From NCBI GenBank assembly GCA_942492965.1, contig OW818656.1:3286001-3350000 (forward strand): a stretch of DNA of 64,000 bases, read 5' to 3'. Below, piece after piece: positions 1 to 8,166 of the stretch. The notes under the pieces are model-generated. The model had not been told where the DNA came from. It did not search any database and saw only the letters and a list, made by a program, of their open reading frames with translations. The stretch's first letter is position 1. Every line of letters starts with the position of its first letter. Position numbers and translations under genes: made by a program. Origin of the DNA: Sphingosinicella sp942492965. GTDB taxonomy: Bacteria > Pseudomonadota > Alphaproteobacteria > Sphingomonadales > Sphingomonadaceae.

Positions 1-299
1 ACCGGAACCGCAATCGCCTTGATGGCGTCGCGGATCGCGATCGACGTGTGCGTATAGGCACCCGCGTTCAGGATCACGGCCTTGGCTTTGCGCGAAGCCG
101 CCTCGTGAAGCCAGTCGACGAGATGCCCTTCGTGGTTCGATTGGCGCACGTCGACTTCAAGGCCGAGCCCTTTGGCGCGGTCTTCCAGCATCACCGCCAC
201 GTCATCGAGCGTGTCGGCGCCGTAAATCTCCGGCTCGCGCGTGCCGAGCAGGTTTAGGTTCGGCCCGTTAAGGACCAGCACCAGCGGCGGTTTTGCCAT
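1..299 (-). CDS. aroQ: 3-dehydroquinate dehydratase type II, 3' part off the left edge
   Basis: The reverse strand from an ATG at 299 reads the characteristic type II dehydroquinase opening (LVLNGPNLNLLGTREPEIYG), followed by the conserved QSNHEGHLVDWLHEA and ILNAGAYTHTSIAIRDA segments. The enzyme converts 3-dehydroquinate to 3-dehydroshikimate in the shikimate pathway as a cytosolic dodecamer. The active-site tyrosine of EPEIYG and the ILNxGAYTHTS phosphate-binding motif are present. About 99 residues of the usual 145 or so are inside the window; the C-terminus lies outside. The gene is divergent from thiSG across a 95-bp gap. Confidence 0.93.
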   Translation of the reverse strand, partial: MAKPPLVLVLNGPNLNLLGTREPEIYGADTLDDVAVMLEDRAKGLGLEVDVRQSNHEGHLVDWLHEAASRKAKAVILNAGAYTHTSIAIRDAIKAIAVP

Positions 300-394
300 T
301 CGAAGCCCCTTTGTCCCAGACACTGGCCTAGGACGAAAGCGGCCCTTATATGGACGCTCCGCGCGACAGGGAAGCCTGAGAAGAACAAGGACCG

Positions 395-1384
395 ATGACC
401 ATCAGCATCACCGTGAACGGCGAACCGCGCCGCATTGCCTCCGGCGCCAGCATCGCGGCGCTCGTCACCGATCTCGATCTCGATCCGAAGACCGTGGCCG
501 TGGAGCGCAACCTCGAGATCGTCCCGAAGTCCGCCTACGCCGAAGTCGCGCTCGCGGAGGGCGACCGGCTGGAGATCGTGCATTTCGTTGGTGGAGGCAG
601 TGCTGGTGGCAGCGAGGATGATGGCTGGGAAGTGGCCGGGCGCCGCTTCACCTCGCGCCTCATCGTCGGCACCGGCAAATACAAGGATTATGCGGTGAAC
701 GCTGCCGCGGTCGAAGCTTCGGGCGCCGAGATCGTCACCGTCGCCGTGCGCCGCGTGAACCTCACGGACCGGTCGCAGCCGCTGCTCACCGATTATGTCG
801 ATCCCAAGCGCTACACCTATCTGCCGAACACTGCGGGCTGCTTCACGGCGGAAGACGCGATGCGCACGCTGCGCCTCGCGCGCGAGGCGGGCGGCTGGAA
901 CCTCGTGAAGCTCGAAGTGCTGGGCGAAGCGAAGACGCTTTATCCCGACATGGAGCAGACGCTCCGCGCCACCAAGGAACTGGTGAACGACGGCTTCGAT
1001 GTCATGGTCTACTGCGCGGACGACCCCATCGCCGCGAAGAAGCTTGAAGATGCGGGCGCCGCCGCGATCATGCCGCTCGGCGCGCCGATCGGCTCGGGCC
1101 TCGGCATCCAGAACCCGGTGATGATCCGGCTCATCGTGGAGCAGGCGAAAGTGCCCGTGCTCGTCGACGCGGGCGTCGGCTCGGCGTCGGACGCGGCGGT
1201 CGCGATGGAGCTCGGCTGCGACGGCGTTCTCATGAACACCGCCATCGCAGAGGCGAAAGATCCGGTGATGATGGCAGGCGCGATGCGCCACGCCGTGGAG
1301 GCCGGGCGTCTCTCTTACCGCGCGGGTCGGATGCAGCGGCGGCTCTATGCCGATCCGTCGAGTCCGCTCGGCGGCCTTATCTGA
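395..1384 (+). CDS. thiSG: Fused sulfur carrier ThiS / thiazole synthase ThiG
   Basis: Residues 1-67 are a ThiS-like beta-grasp domain (starts MTISITVNGEPR) that ends in a diglycine region (GGG at 66-68, GG at 71-72). An acidic linker leads into a complete ThiG TIM barrel (about 78-329) with the VKLEV motif whose lysine (near 172) forms the Schiff base with deoxyxylulose 5-phosphate, and the phosphate-binding VDAGVGSASDA segment. Together the two activities supply sulfur and build the thiazole phosphate of thiamine. ThiS normally works through a free C-terminal GlyGly, so the internal position is odd (see findings). The start is supported by AAGGA just upstream. No TPP riboswitch is visible in the 95-bp leader. 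Confidence 0.92.
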   Translation: MTISITVNGEPRRIASGASIAALVTDLDLDPKTVAVERNLEIVPKSAYAEVALAEGDRLEIVHFVGGGSAGGSEDDGWEVAGRRFTSRLIVGTGKYKDYAVNAAAVEASGAEIVTVAVRRVNLTDRSQPLLTDYVDPKRYTYLPNTAGCFTAEDAMRTLRLAREAGGWNLVKLEVLGEAKTLYPDMEQTLRATKELVNDGFDVMVYCADDPIAAKKLEDAGAAAIMPLGAPIGSGLGIQNPVMIRLIVEQAKVPVLVDAGVGSASDAAVAMELGCDGVLMNTAIAEAKDPVMMAGAMRHAVEAGRLSYRAGRMQRRLYADPSSPLGGLI

Positions 1385-1401
1385 CGCTTGCGACGAGCCG
1401 C

Positions 1402-1428
1402 GGAACCCTGCGGGGCTCCCGAGCATTC
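1402..1428 (+). promoter_or_regulatory. EcfG-type (general stress) promoter, probable
   Basis: GGAAC at 1402-1406 is followed after 17 bp by CATTC at 1424-1428. This fits the alphaproteobacterial EcfG pattern GGAAC-N17-CGTT with one mismatch. It sits 50 bp before the CsbD start codon, and CsbD-like genes are common members of EcfG regulons. The match is read by eye; the role is inferred. Confidence 0.5.
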
Positions 1429-1477
1429 TCCTGATGTGCGTATCCCCCGGCGCACAGGCAATTTCAGGAGTAAAATC

Positions 1478-1660
1478 ATGGGCGAATTCAAGGATCGCGC
1501 GAAAGGTCTCGCCAACGAGGCGGCCGGCAACGTCAAGCAGGCAGTCGGCAAGGCCACGAAAAACCCGCGCCTCGAAGGCGAAGGCATCGCACAGGAGCGC
1601 AAGGGCGAGGTCCAGAACGCGAAAGGCAAGGTGAAGGGCGCCCTCGGCGACCGCATCTAG
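1478..1660 (+). CDS. CsbD-family stress protein
   Basis: This is a 60-residue, highly charged protein (MGEFKDRAKGLANEAAGNVK..., ending GKVKGALGDRI) with the repeated K/A/G-rich amphipathic pattern of the CsbD family (YjbJ type). Members are abundant, soluble general-stress proteins of unknown biochemical function. The ATG at 1478 is preceded by CAGGAG with good spacing, which decides this start over an in-frame ATG further upstream. The gene is monocistronic, between a probable EcfG promoter and a strong terminator. Confidence 0.88.
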   Translation: MGEFKDRAKGLANEAAGNVKQAVGKATKNPRLEGEGIAQERKGEVQNAKGKVKGALGDRI

Positions 1661-1677
1661 CCGCTCGCGTGGAGGGG

Positions 1678-1712
1678 ACGGCCGGACCAACGAGTCCGGC
1701 CGTTTTCTTTTT
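1678..1712 (+). terminator. Intrinsic terminator of the CsbD gene
   Basis: A G+C-rich stem (GCCGGAC / GTCCGGC, loop CAACGA) is followed by a T-rich run (TTTTCTTTTT). It begins about 20 bp after the CsbD stop codon. Confidence 0.85.
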
Positions 1713-1713
1713 A

Positions 1714-1782
1714 CCCCCTCTCCCTTGATGGGAGAGGGTGCGAAGCCTTGGCCGCAGGCCTTAGGCGAAGTTGGTGAGGGTG
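1714..1782. repeat. REP-like intergenic palindrome
   Basis: A perfect 9-bp inverted repeat (CCCTCTCCC, loop TTGAT, GGGAGAGGG; 1716-1738) is followed by a GAGGGTG-rich tail. Palindromes of this type are widely dispersed between convergent genes in sphingomonads and related bacteria. It lies between the CsbD terminator and the end of the convergent TPR gene and may act as a second terminator. Confidence 0.6.
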
Positions 1783-1789
1783 GCTGCCC

Positions 1790-3571
1790 TCAGAGCCTAG
1801 CCATCGTCAGCCAGTCCTTCTTTCCCATCCAGGCCTTGGCGAACGCCGCGCGCGTCGCTGTCGCGCCTGCGCTATCTCCCGTCCGCGCCTGCGTCTCGCC
1901 GAGCCCCCACAGCGCCCAGGCGTTCCCCGGATATTTAATGAGCGCCTTCTGGAACGCCGCTTCCGCGCCCTTGTAGTCGCCCGCCATGTAGAGCGCGCCG
2001 CCCAGCGACTGGTTCACCGGATAGTACCAGTAGGGCGGCTCGGTGTAGTTCACCCGCGTCTCGGCTTCCGCGCCCTTGCGGTAGAACGCGACCGCCTCCC
2101 TGTAGCGCTTCTTCGCCATCGCCTGCCGCCCCAGCGCGACGTTCTCGGCGACCTCCAGCAGCGCCGGCACCGGCACCAGCCCGTCGGTCAGCGGCTTCCA
2201 GTCGGTGGTGCGGCCGATTTCACGCATCGCATCAAGTTCGGCCTTGAAGCCTTTGTCATTCCCTGCATCCGCCTGCGCCACCGCGCGCGCATAGCGCCAC
2301 ATCGCCTGCACATAGGGCAGGCGCGCGTCGGGCGCGGGCAGCGCCATGATCTCCTTCGGCGTCGCGAAATGCGCGTATGCAAGATAAGGCGCCGCATCCA
2401 CCGGCTGCACGAACGGGATCGTCACGGTCACTTCGGGATTCAGAATCTCGCGCAGCTTCGTCGCCTGCGAAACCGCCGTCTCCATGTCGCCCGCCATCTG
2501 CGCAGCGCTGACGATGAAGTGGACGTTGTGCGGGTAGTACCCGAACCGATAGATGCCCGCGAGCGGTGAGGATTTGAGGTAATCCTCATCGACCTTTGCG
2601 GCATCGACATTCACGCGGATCGCGTCCGCGTAGCGCCCGACGCGGTAGAACAGGTGCCCCGGCATGTGGACGAGATGTCCTGCGTTCGGCACCAGCGGCT
2701 TCGAAAGCCGGTCCGCCGCCGCTTCCGCCTGCGCGGGCCGCGCCGAGGCTTCGAGCAGGTGGATATAAAGATGCGCCGCCTGTGGGTGATACGGATCGCG
2801 CGCCATCACCTGCTCGACCAGCCGGATCGCCGGCACGATGTGCGGGTAGGGGGTCAGCCCGCCCGGCTCCCAATAGTCCCACGGCGACGATGTCATCGCC
2901 GATTCCGCCGCCAGCACGCCGATGTCGTTATCCATCGGATACTCTGCCGCCACCTTCATCATCGCGGCGGAAAACGCCTTGTCGAGGCCGCTCCTGTCGG
3001 CGGGCGGGGTCTCTGCATAGCGCGTCTGCAGCGCTTCGATCAGCGCGCGCTCACGGGGGCTCGCCTTGTCCTTCGCGGCCACGGCCTTCTGCAGCGCGGC
3101 CCATGTCGCCTCGTTGGTCGAAGGGTCCATCGGCGCGTTGACGTTGGAGCCGTGCGAAAAGGCCTCGCCCCAATAGCACATCGCGCAGTCGGGATCGCGG
3201 CGCGCGGCGGCACGGAAGGCGCGGATCGCCTCCTGATGGTTGAAGCCGTACACCAGCGCCAGCCCCTGGTTGAAAAAGCGCTGCGCCTCGGGGTTCTGCG
3301 TGGTGATCGGGAAGTTGACGCTGCCCAGTCCCTCGTAAAGCGGCGGCTCGCTGTCGAACTGCGGCAGCGTGTTCGCCATCGCATACTGGATGCGCTGCGG
3401 CAGCAGCGATCGCTTCTTGCCCTGTCCGCAGGCCTGGCTGAACGCCGTGGACGGGTTCAGCAGGCGCAGCGCCTCGGGCGTCAGCGTCGCGGAGGCGGGG
3501 ACGGCGGCGGGAATCGCCGCAAAGGCGGCAAGCGAGAAAACGGCAAGGGGAACACGAGTGGATATGCTCAT
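1790..3571 (-). CDS. Exported TPR-repeat protein
   Basis: The protein is 593 residues with a Sec signal peptide (MSISTRVPLAVFSLAAFAAI...PASA). Tetratricopeptide repeats follow in two blocks: one near residues 85-150 (FFNQGLALVYGFNHQEAIRAF...) and one near the C-terminus (LGGALYMAGDYKGAEAAFQKAL, ALWGLGETQARTG). A CAMCYWG motif resembles but is not a c-type haem site, since the histidine is missing. The start at 3571 is chosen because AGGAGA precedes it and the signal peptide begins there; an in-frame ATG at 3673 would add a non-signal extension. The protein is probably periplasmic; its function is unknown, though TPRs usually scaffold protein complexes. It is followed convergently by csbD. Confidence 0.85.
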   Translation of the reverse strand: MSISTRVPLAVFSLAAFAAIPAAVPASATLTPEALRLLNPSTAFSQACGQGKKRSLLPQRIQYAMANTLPQFDSEPPLYEGLGSVNFPITTQNPEAQRFFNQGLALVYGFNHQEAIRAFRAAARRDPDCAMCYWGEAFSHGSNVNAPMDPSTNEATWAALQKAVAAKDKASPRERALIEALQTRYAETPPADRSGLDKAFSAAMMKVAAEYPMDNDIGVLAAESAMTSSPWDYWEPGGLTPYPHIVPAIRLVEQVMARDPYHPQAAHLYIHLLEASARPAQAEAAADRLSKPLVPNAGHLVHMPGHLFYRVGRYADAIRVNVDAAKVDEDYLKSSPLAGIYRFGYYPHNVHFIVSAAQMAGDMETAVSQATKLREILNPEVTVTIPFVQPVDAAPYLAYAHFATPKEIMALPAPDARLPYVQAMWRYARAVAQADAGNDKGFKAELDAMREIGRTTDWKPLTDGLVPVPALLEVAENVALGRQAMAKKRYREAVAFYRKGAEAETRVNYTEPPYWYYPVNQSLGGALYMAGDYKGAEAAFQKALIKYPGNAWALWGLGETQARTGDSAGATATRAAFAKAWMGKKDWLTMARL

Positions 3572-3669
3572 GGCAAATCTCCTGTCTGCGCGGGTTGCCC
3601 CGCACTGCTCTTCCTCGCGCTGTGGCGAATACAGGATTATGCGCGGCGGATCAATTCCGCCGTTGCCGT

Positions 3670-4152
3670 TCACGCGAGAATGGGTTCGAACTCACGCAAC
3701 ACATCAATGTAAAGCTGCCGCTTGAACGGCACGATCAGGTCGGGAAGCATAGCAGGTTTCGCCCACTTCCATTCGCTGAATTCCGGGTGTTCGGTCTCGA
3801 TGTCGATGTCGCTGTCGTCGCCGGTGAAGCGCATCGCGAACCATTTCTGCCGCTGCCCGGCGTAGCGGCCCTTCCAGATCTTGCCGATCAGCTCTTCGGG
3901 CAGGTCGTACGAGTGCCAGCCCGTGCTCTCGGCGACGATCTCGGCCTTGGTCGTGCCGATCTCCTCGCCGAGTTCGCGCACAGCCGCCTCCACCGGGTCT
4001 TCGCCGGGGTCGATACCGCCCTGCGGCATCTGCCAGGCTTCGGCGACCATATCGAGCCGCTTCGCCACGAAGACATGCTTCTTCGGGTTGAGCAGCATGA
4101 TGCCGACGCAGGGCCGATACGGGAGCCCCGAGGGGTGGAGGCGTTCGGTCAC
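3670..4152 (-). CDS. rppH: RNA pyrophosphohydrolase (Nudix)
   Basis: This 160-residue Nudix hydrolase has the full box GX5EX7REUXEEXGU at residues 45-67 (GGIDPG-E-...-REL-G-EEIG) and the RppH-typical opening YRPCVGIMLLN. Such enzymes remove pyrophosphate from 5'-triphosphorylated RNA (starting 5' end-dependent decay) or hydrolyse dinucleoside polyphosphates. The start is a GTG at 4152 that overlaps the TGA of the upstream esterase by 3 bases (GTGA), so the two are translationally coupled; a longer start within the esterase is less likely. Confidence 0.9.
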   Translation of the reverse strand: MTERLHPSGLPYRPCVGIMLLNPKKHVFVAKRLDMVAEAWQMPQGGIDPGEDPVEAAVRELGEEIGTTKAEIVAESTGWHSYDLPEELIGKIWKGRYAGQRQKWFAMRFTGDDSDIDIETEHPEFSEWKWAKPAMLPDLIVPFKRQLYIDVLREFEPILA

Positions 4153-5135
4153 TCGGCGGCGGCTTTCATCATGGTGAGGTCGGCGCCCGCCTCGTTGATG
4201 ATGTCCCTCAGCGCCGACAGGCATCCGGCGAGGTCGCCCTGCGCCGACGGGATCGCTTGCCGCAGCGTGATGCTACCGTGAATTTGTCCCTTGGCCTCGC
4301 GGAACACCGTCGGCACGCCGCTCGCGATCAGCTTCGCGGCATAGGCGCGGCCCTGATCGCGTAGCGGGTCGAGCCCGCAGGTATAGACAAGCGCGGCGGG
4401 CTGGTTGTCGAGCGCGGGCGAATGCAGCGGCGAAGCGCGTGGGTCGGCGGGGTCGGGGAGGTTCCCGATATAGTGGCGGATGAACCACGCCATGCTCTCG
4501 GCAGTCAGCAGATATCCGTCCGCGAAGTCCGCCATCGATCCGTCCGCTGCGGTCATGTCGACGCCCGGATAGATCAGCCACTGCGCGACGATCGGCACGC
4601 TGAGGTTGCCCGCCAGTTCCTGCGACACGATGGCCGCGAGATTGCCGCCCGCGCTGTCGCCCGCCACGACGATGCTCGTCACGGCGTGCCCGATCTCCCG
4701 CGGCGAGGCCGCTGCCCAGCGTGTCGCGGCGATGCAGTCCTCGCCCGCTGCCGGGAAGGCGTGTTCGGGCGCGAGCCGGTAGTCGACCGAAACCACCGTG
4801 ATATCCAGGCTGCGCGCGATCTCGGCGCAGAGGCCGTCGTGCGTTTCAAGGTCGCCGACCACCCAGCCGCCGCCGTGGAAGAACATCAGCACGCTCTGCG
4901 GCGGTCCGCCCGCCGGACGCGGGCTGTAGAGACGCAGCGGAATCCGGTCGCCGTGCGGCCCGTCGATGGCGAGGTCTTCAACCCGCGCGATCTCGCCGCG
5001 CGGCACCTCCGCCATCTGCACCATCATGCCCATCATCTGGCGCGCCGTGCCGGGGTCAAGCTCGTGCAGCTTTGGCCCGGGCTGCGCATTCAGCATATCG
5101 AGGAACGCCTGCACGTCTGGACGAACGAAACTCAT
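4149..5135 (-). CDS. Alpha/beta-hydrolase, HSL-family esterase
   Basis: This 328-residue hormone-sensitive-lipase-like esterase carries the oxyanion motif HGGGW (87-91) and the nucleophile elbow GDSAGG with Ser161. A downstream DPLRDQ supplies the acid and GQIHG the histidine. Such enzymes hydrolyse short- to medium-chain acyl esters; the substrate cannot be told. GGGAGG precedes the ATG. It is cotranscribed with rppH downstream and divergent from the PEP-CTERM gene. Confidence 0.9.
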   Translation of the reverse strand: MSFVRPDVQAFLDMLNAQPGPKLHELDPGTARQMMGMMVQMAEVPRGEIARVEDLAIDGPHGDRIPLRLYSPRPAGGPPQSVLMFFHGGGWVVGDLETHDGLCAEIARSLDITVVSVDYRLAPEHAFPAAGEDCIAATRWAAASPREIGHAVTSIVVAGDSAGGNLAAIVSQELAGNLSVPIVAQWLIYPGVDMTAADGSMADFADGYLLTAESMAWFIRHYIGNLPDPADPRASPLHSPALDNQPAALVYTCGLDPLRDQGRAYAAKLIASGVPTVFREAKGQIHGSITLRQAIPSAQGDLAGCLSALRDIINEAGADLTMMKAAAE

Positions 5136-5233
5136 CGCCGATTCCCTCCCAAATGGATTTGGTGCGGACTATCCGCGTCCCGCGCAGCACCCGCAAGTCT
5201 GTCATAGCGGTTAGGATGTGTCGGCATTTTTTA

Positions 5234-5265
5234 CATTTTGAAAAAATACCGTCATTTTCAAAATG
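5234..5265. promoter_or_regulatory. Perfect 11-bp inverted repeat upstream of a sigma-54 promoter
   Basis: CATTTTGAAAA (5234-5244) and TTTTCAAAATG (5255-5265) form an 11-bp perfect inverted repeat with a 10-bp spacer, so the half-sites lie on the same helix face. The centre is about 77 bp before the predicted start of transcription, a normal place for a sigma-54 enhancer-binding protein. The regulator is not in the window. Confidence 0.6.
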
Positions 5266-5300
5266 AAAGCTATCAAGCTTTCGTGCGGCTTGGCGCATTC

Positions 5301-5316
5301 TGGCACAGCTTATGCT
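5301..5316 (+). promoter_or_regulatory. Sigma-54 (-24/-12) promoter of the PEP-CTERM gene
   Basis: TGGCACAGCTTATGCT matches the RpoN consensus TGGCACG-N4-TTGCW at 14 or more positions of relevance, with the required GG (5302-5303) and GC (5314-5315) 10 bp apart. Transcription would start near 5327, 25 bp before the ATG. PEP-CTERM genes are known in several lineages to be controlled by RpoN with the PrsK/PrsR two-component pair. Confidence 0.75.
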
Positions 5317-5351
5317 TAACACCCGTTCGGTAGCGAAACAGGGAGAGATTC

Positions 5352-6170
5352 ATGCGGTACAGTCTTGCTCTTGTGATTGCGTTGGCGTCGATCGCGCCTG
5401 CCGAGGCAGCGGTCGTGGACCTCAACGACTGGACGGCGGAATCCTACAGCGCGGTTTCCGGTTTCGGCGCTGGCGTTTGGACGCCGACGGCGGACGGTTC
5501 GTCGGTCACGCAGTCCGTGAACGGCCAGCCGACCCTCTACTACAGCGATTTCAGCGCCTACGGCACGAAGGTCACCGGCAAGATCCGCATGGCGAACAGC
5601 GGCGACGATGATTTCGTCGGTTTCGTCATCGGCTTCGATCCGGGCGATACGTCGAGCAGCGGCGCGGATTACCTGCTCATCGATTGGAAGCGCGGCACCC
5701 AGTCCTTCAACTTCGGGGCGCCCTCCACAACGCCGGGCGGCGTTGCCGAAGCGGGTCTCGCGGTCTCGCGCGTCACCGGCATCCCCACGGCGGACGAGTT
5801 CTGGCAGCATACCGATTACGCGGATCACACCGGCGGCGGGCTTGAAGAGCTGGAGCGCGGCGCCACGCTCGGCGCGACGGGATGGGCGTTCAACACCGAC
5901 TACGAGTTCACGTTCGACTTCGGTCCGAACGACCTCGAAGTCTACGTGAACGGCGTCAAGCAGCTCGATATCACCGGCAGCTTCGCCAACGGCCGCCTCG
6001 GCTTTTACAACTTCTCGCAGGCGTCCGTGACCTATTCTGCGTTCTCGGTCGACGAGGGCACGTTCCCGGACGATCCCGGCGGCCCGCCGATCGATACGCC
6101 GGAGCCGGGTATGCTCGGTCTTTTCGGTCTCGGCATTGTTGCCGTGGCGCTGCGTCGCCGTCGCCGCTGA
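5352..6170 (+). CDS. PEP-CTERM sorting-domain protein with thrombospondin-C-like domain
   Basis: The protein is 272 residues: Sec signal (MRYSLALVIALASIAPAEA), a beta-sandwich resembling the thrombospondin C-terminal domain (KVTGKIRMANSGDDDFVGFVIGF, YLLIDWKRGTQ), and a C-terminal PEP-CTERM signal (DTPEPGMLGLFGLGIVAVALRRRRR). The tail is read and cut by an exosortase, normally with exopolysaccharide export in the same cell; no exosortase is in the window. The gene is monocistronic with its own sigma-54-type promoter, and GGGAGAG precedes the ATG. Confidence 0.9.
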   Translation: MRYSLALVIALASIAPAEAAVVDLNDWTAESYSAVSGFGAGVWTPTADGSSVTQSVNGQPTLYYSDFSAYGTKVTGKIRMANSGDDDFVGFVIGFDPGDTSSSGADYLLIDWKRGTQSFNFGAPSTTPGGVAEAGLAVSRVTGIPTADEFWQHTDYADHTGGGLEELERGATLGATGWAFNTDYEFTFDFGPNDLEVYVNGVKQLDITGSFANGRLGFYNFSQASVTYSAFSVDEGTFPDDPGGPPIDTPEPGMLGLFGLGIVAVALRRRRR

Positions 6171-6291
6171 CCTTTCGGTGTGAGGCTCGCAAGCCTGACC
6201 TTGTGAGCCTCACATAAAATCTACTTTGCGGGTACGGGCTCGCGGGCTTAGAGATTCCGGCGAACAAGAATACACAGTCCCGGGACCGCCA

Positions 6292-8166
6292 ATGGCAACG
6301 AAGCTTAGAGACCCCATGCCCACAGAGGGCGCGGCGATCGCGCGTGATGCGGTCGTCGTCCGTTTCGCCGGAGACTCCGGCGATGGTATGCAGCTCACCG
6401 GCGGCCAGTTCACGCTGTCGAGCGCGCTCGCGGGCAACGATTTCGCGACATTCCCGGATTTCCCGGCGGAAATCCGCGCGCCGCAGGGCACGACCTTCGG
6501 CGTCTCGGCGTTCCAGATCAACTTCGGCTCCACGGAGATCGACACGGCGGGCGACGCGCCCGACATCCTCGTTGCGATGAACCCGGCGGCCTTGAAGACG
6601 AACCTGTCGGCGCTCCGCCCCGGCGGCCTCATCATCGCCGACACCGGCGAGTTCAACGCCCGCAACCTCAAGAAGGCGGGCTACGAAGTGAGTCCGGTGG
6701 AGGATGGCAGCCTCGATGGCTATCAGGTCGTCGCCTTCGATATCAGCGCGCGCACGATGGAATCCGTCGCGCCGTTCGGCCTTGGCAACAAGGAAGCGCT
6801 GCGCTGCAAGAACATGTGGACGCTCGGCCTCGCGCTCTGGATGTTCGGACGTGATCGCCAGCCGCTCATCGACTGGCTGAACACCAAGTTCTCCAAGAAC
6901 CCCGTCCTTGCGGACGCGAATATCGCCGCGCTCAACGCGGGTCACGCTTATGGCGAGACCGCGGAGATGGGCACGTTCGCGCACTATACGGTGGAAGCCG
7001 CCCCTGCAGAGGCCGGTCTCTACCGCACCGTCACGGGCGCCGAAGCGCTCAGTCTCGGCCTCGTCGTCGGTGCCAATCTCGCGCACCTGCCGCTGTTCTT
7101 CGGCTCGTACCCGATCACGCCCGCGTCCTCGATCCTGCACACGCTCGCGCGCCTCAAGGAGTACGGCGTCACCACCTTCCAGGCGGAAGACGAGATCGCC
7201 GCGATCTGCGCCGCGATCGGCGCGTCCTATGCGGGCCAGCTCGGCATGACCTCGTCGTCCGGCCCCGGCATCGCCCTTAAAGGCGAAGCGCTCGGCCTCG
7301 CGATCATGACCGAGCTGCCGCTCGTCATCGTGAACAGCCAGCGCGGCGGGCCTTCGACAGGCCTTCCCACGAAGACCGAGCAGTCCGATCTCTATCAGGC
7401 CGTCTACGGCCGCAACGGCGACGCCCCGCTCGCCGTGATCGCCGCCCGTTCACCCTCCGATGCGTTCGACGCCGCGATCGAGGCCTGCCGCATCGCCGTG
7501 CGCTACATGACGCCCGTGATGCTGCTGACGGACGGCTACATCGCCAACGCCGCCGAGCCGTGGAAAGTGCCGGATATCAGCACGTACGAAGAGTTTCCTG
7601 TAACATTCCATGAAGAACTTCCGCCCGAAGGCACGGAGCTGAACCCCTACGCCCGCGACGAAAAGCTCGCCCGCGTCTGGATCAAGCCCGGCACGCCCGG
7701 CCTGATGCACCGCATCGGCGGCATCGAGAAGAGCTTCAATTCGGGCCACATCGATTATGCGCCCGAAAACCACCAGAAGATGACCGACACGCGCAAGGCG
7801 AAGATCGACGGCATCGCGAACGACATTCCGGAGCAGGACGTCTGCCTCGGCGGCCCAGGCGAAAAGCTCGCCGTCGTCGGCTGGGGCTCCACCTTCGGCC
7901 CGATCCATCAGGCCGTTCGCCGCGCCCGCGCGAAGGGCGCGAGCGTCGCGCACATCCACATCCGCCACATCTGGCCGCTGCCGAGAAATCTCGGCGATCT
8001 TCTGAAGACTTACGACCGGATTCTCGTACCCGAGATGAATACGGGCCAGCTGAAGACCGTGCTGCGCGATCAGTTCCTTGTGGACGCGAAACCGCTGAAC
8101 AAGGTCTCCGGCCAGCCGTTCAAGATCGCCGAGATCGAGACCGCTATCGAGGGAGCCCTCGCATGA
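6292..8166 (+). CDS. korA: 2-oxoglutarate:ferredoxin oxidoreductase, alpha/gamma subunit
   Basis: The gamma-type domain comes first (GDSGDGMQLTGGQF, about residues 20-190). The alpha domain follows, with YPITPASSILHTLARL, FQAEDEIAA, TSSSGPGIALKGEALGLA and QRGGPSTGLPTKTEQSDL. Together with KorB it decarboxylates a 2-oxoacid oxidatively to acyl-CoA, passing electrons to ferredoxin. The start is uncertain: ATG 6292 is used here, ATG 6316 is possible, and neither has a strong ribosome site. The stop overlaps korB (ATGA). Confidence 0.9.
   Translation: MATKLRDPMPTEGAAIARDAVVVRFAGDSGDGMQLTGGQFTLSSALAGNDFATFPDFPAEIRAPQGTTFGVSAFQINFGSTEIDTAGDAPDILVAMNPAALKTNLSALRPGGLIIADTGEFNARNLKKAGYEVSPVEDGSLDGYQVVAFDISARTMESVAPFGLGNKEALRCKNMWTLGLALWMFGRDRQPLIDWLNTKFSKNPVLADANIAALNAGHAYGETAEMGTFAHYTVEAAPAEAGLYRTVTGAEALSLGLVVGANLAHLPLFFGSYPITPASSILHTLARLKEYGVTTFQAEDEIAAICAAIGASYAGQLGMTSSSGPGIALKGEALGLAIMTELPLVIVNSQRGGPSTGLPTKTEQSDLYQAVYGRNGDAPLAVIAARSPSDAFDAAIEACRIAVRYMTPVMLLTDGYIANAAEPWKVPDISTYEEFPVTFHEELPPEGTELNPYARDEKLARVWIKPGTPGLMHRIGGIEKSFNSGHIDYAPENHQKMTDTRKAKIDGIANDIPEQDVCLGGPGEKLAVVGWGSTFGPIHQAVRRARAKGASVAHIHIRHIWPLPRNLGDLLKTYDRILVPEMNTGQLKTVLRDQFLVDAKPLNKVSGQPFKIAEIETAIEGALA

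Noticed and set aside
300..394. TPP riboswitch before thiSG
   Set aside because: A CTGAGA is present, but the other conserved blocks of the riboswitch are absent and the leader is too short.
254..1690. Long open frame opposite thiSG and csbD
   Set aside because: Antisense shadow caused by high GC; low complexity and no family features. The same holds for other long antisense frames, such as those opposite korA, hom, recJ, ahpF and trbE.
3290..3330. Haem c motif in the TPR protein (CAMCYWG, coded near 3170-3190)
   Set aside because: CxxC is followed by Tyr rather than His, so no covalent haem site.
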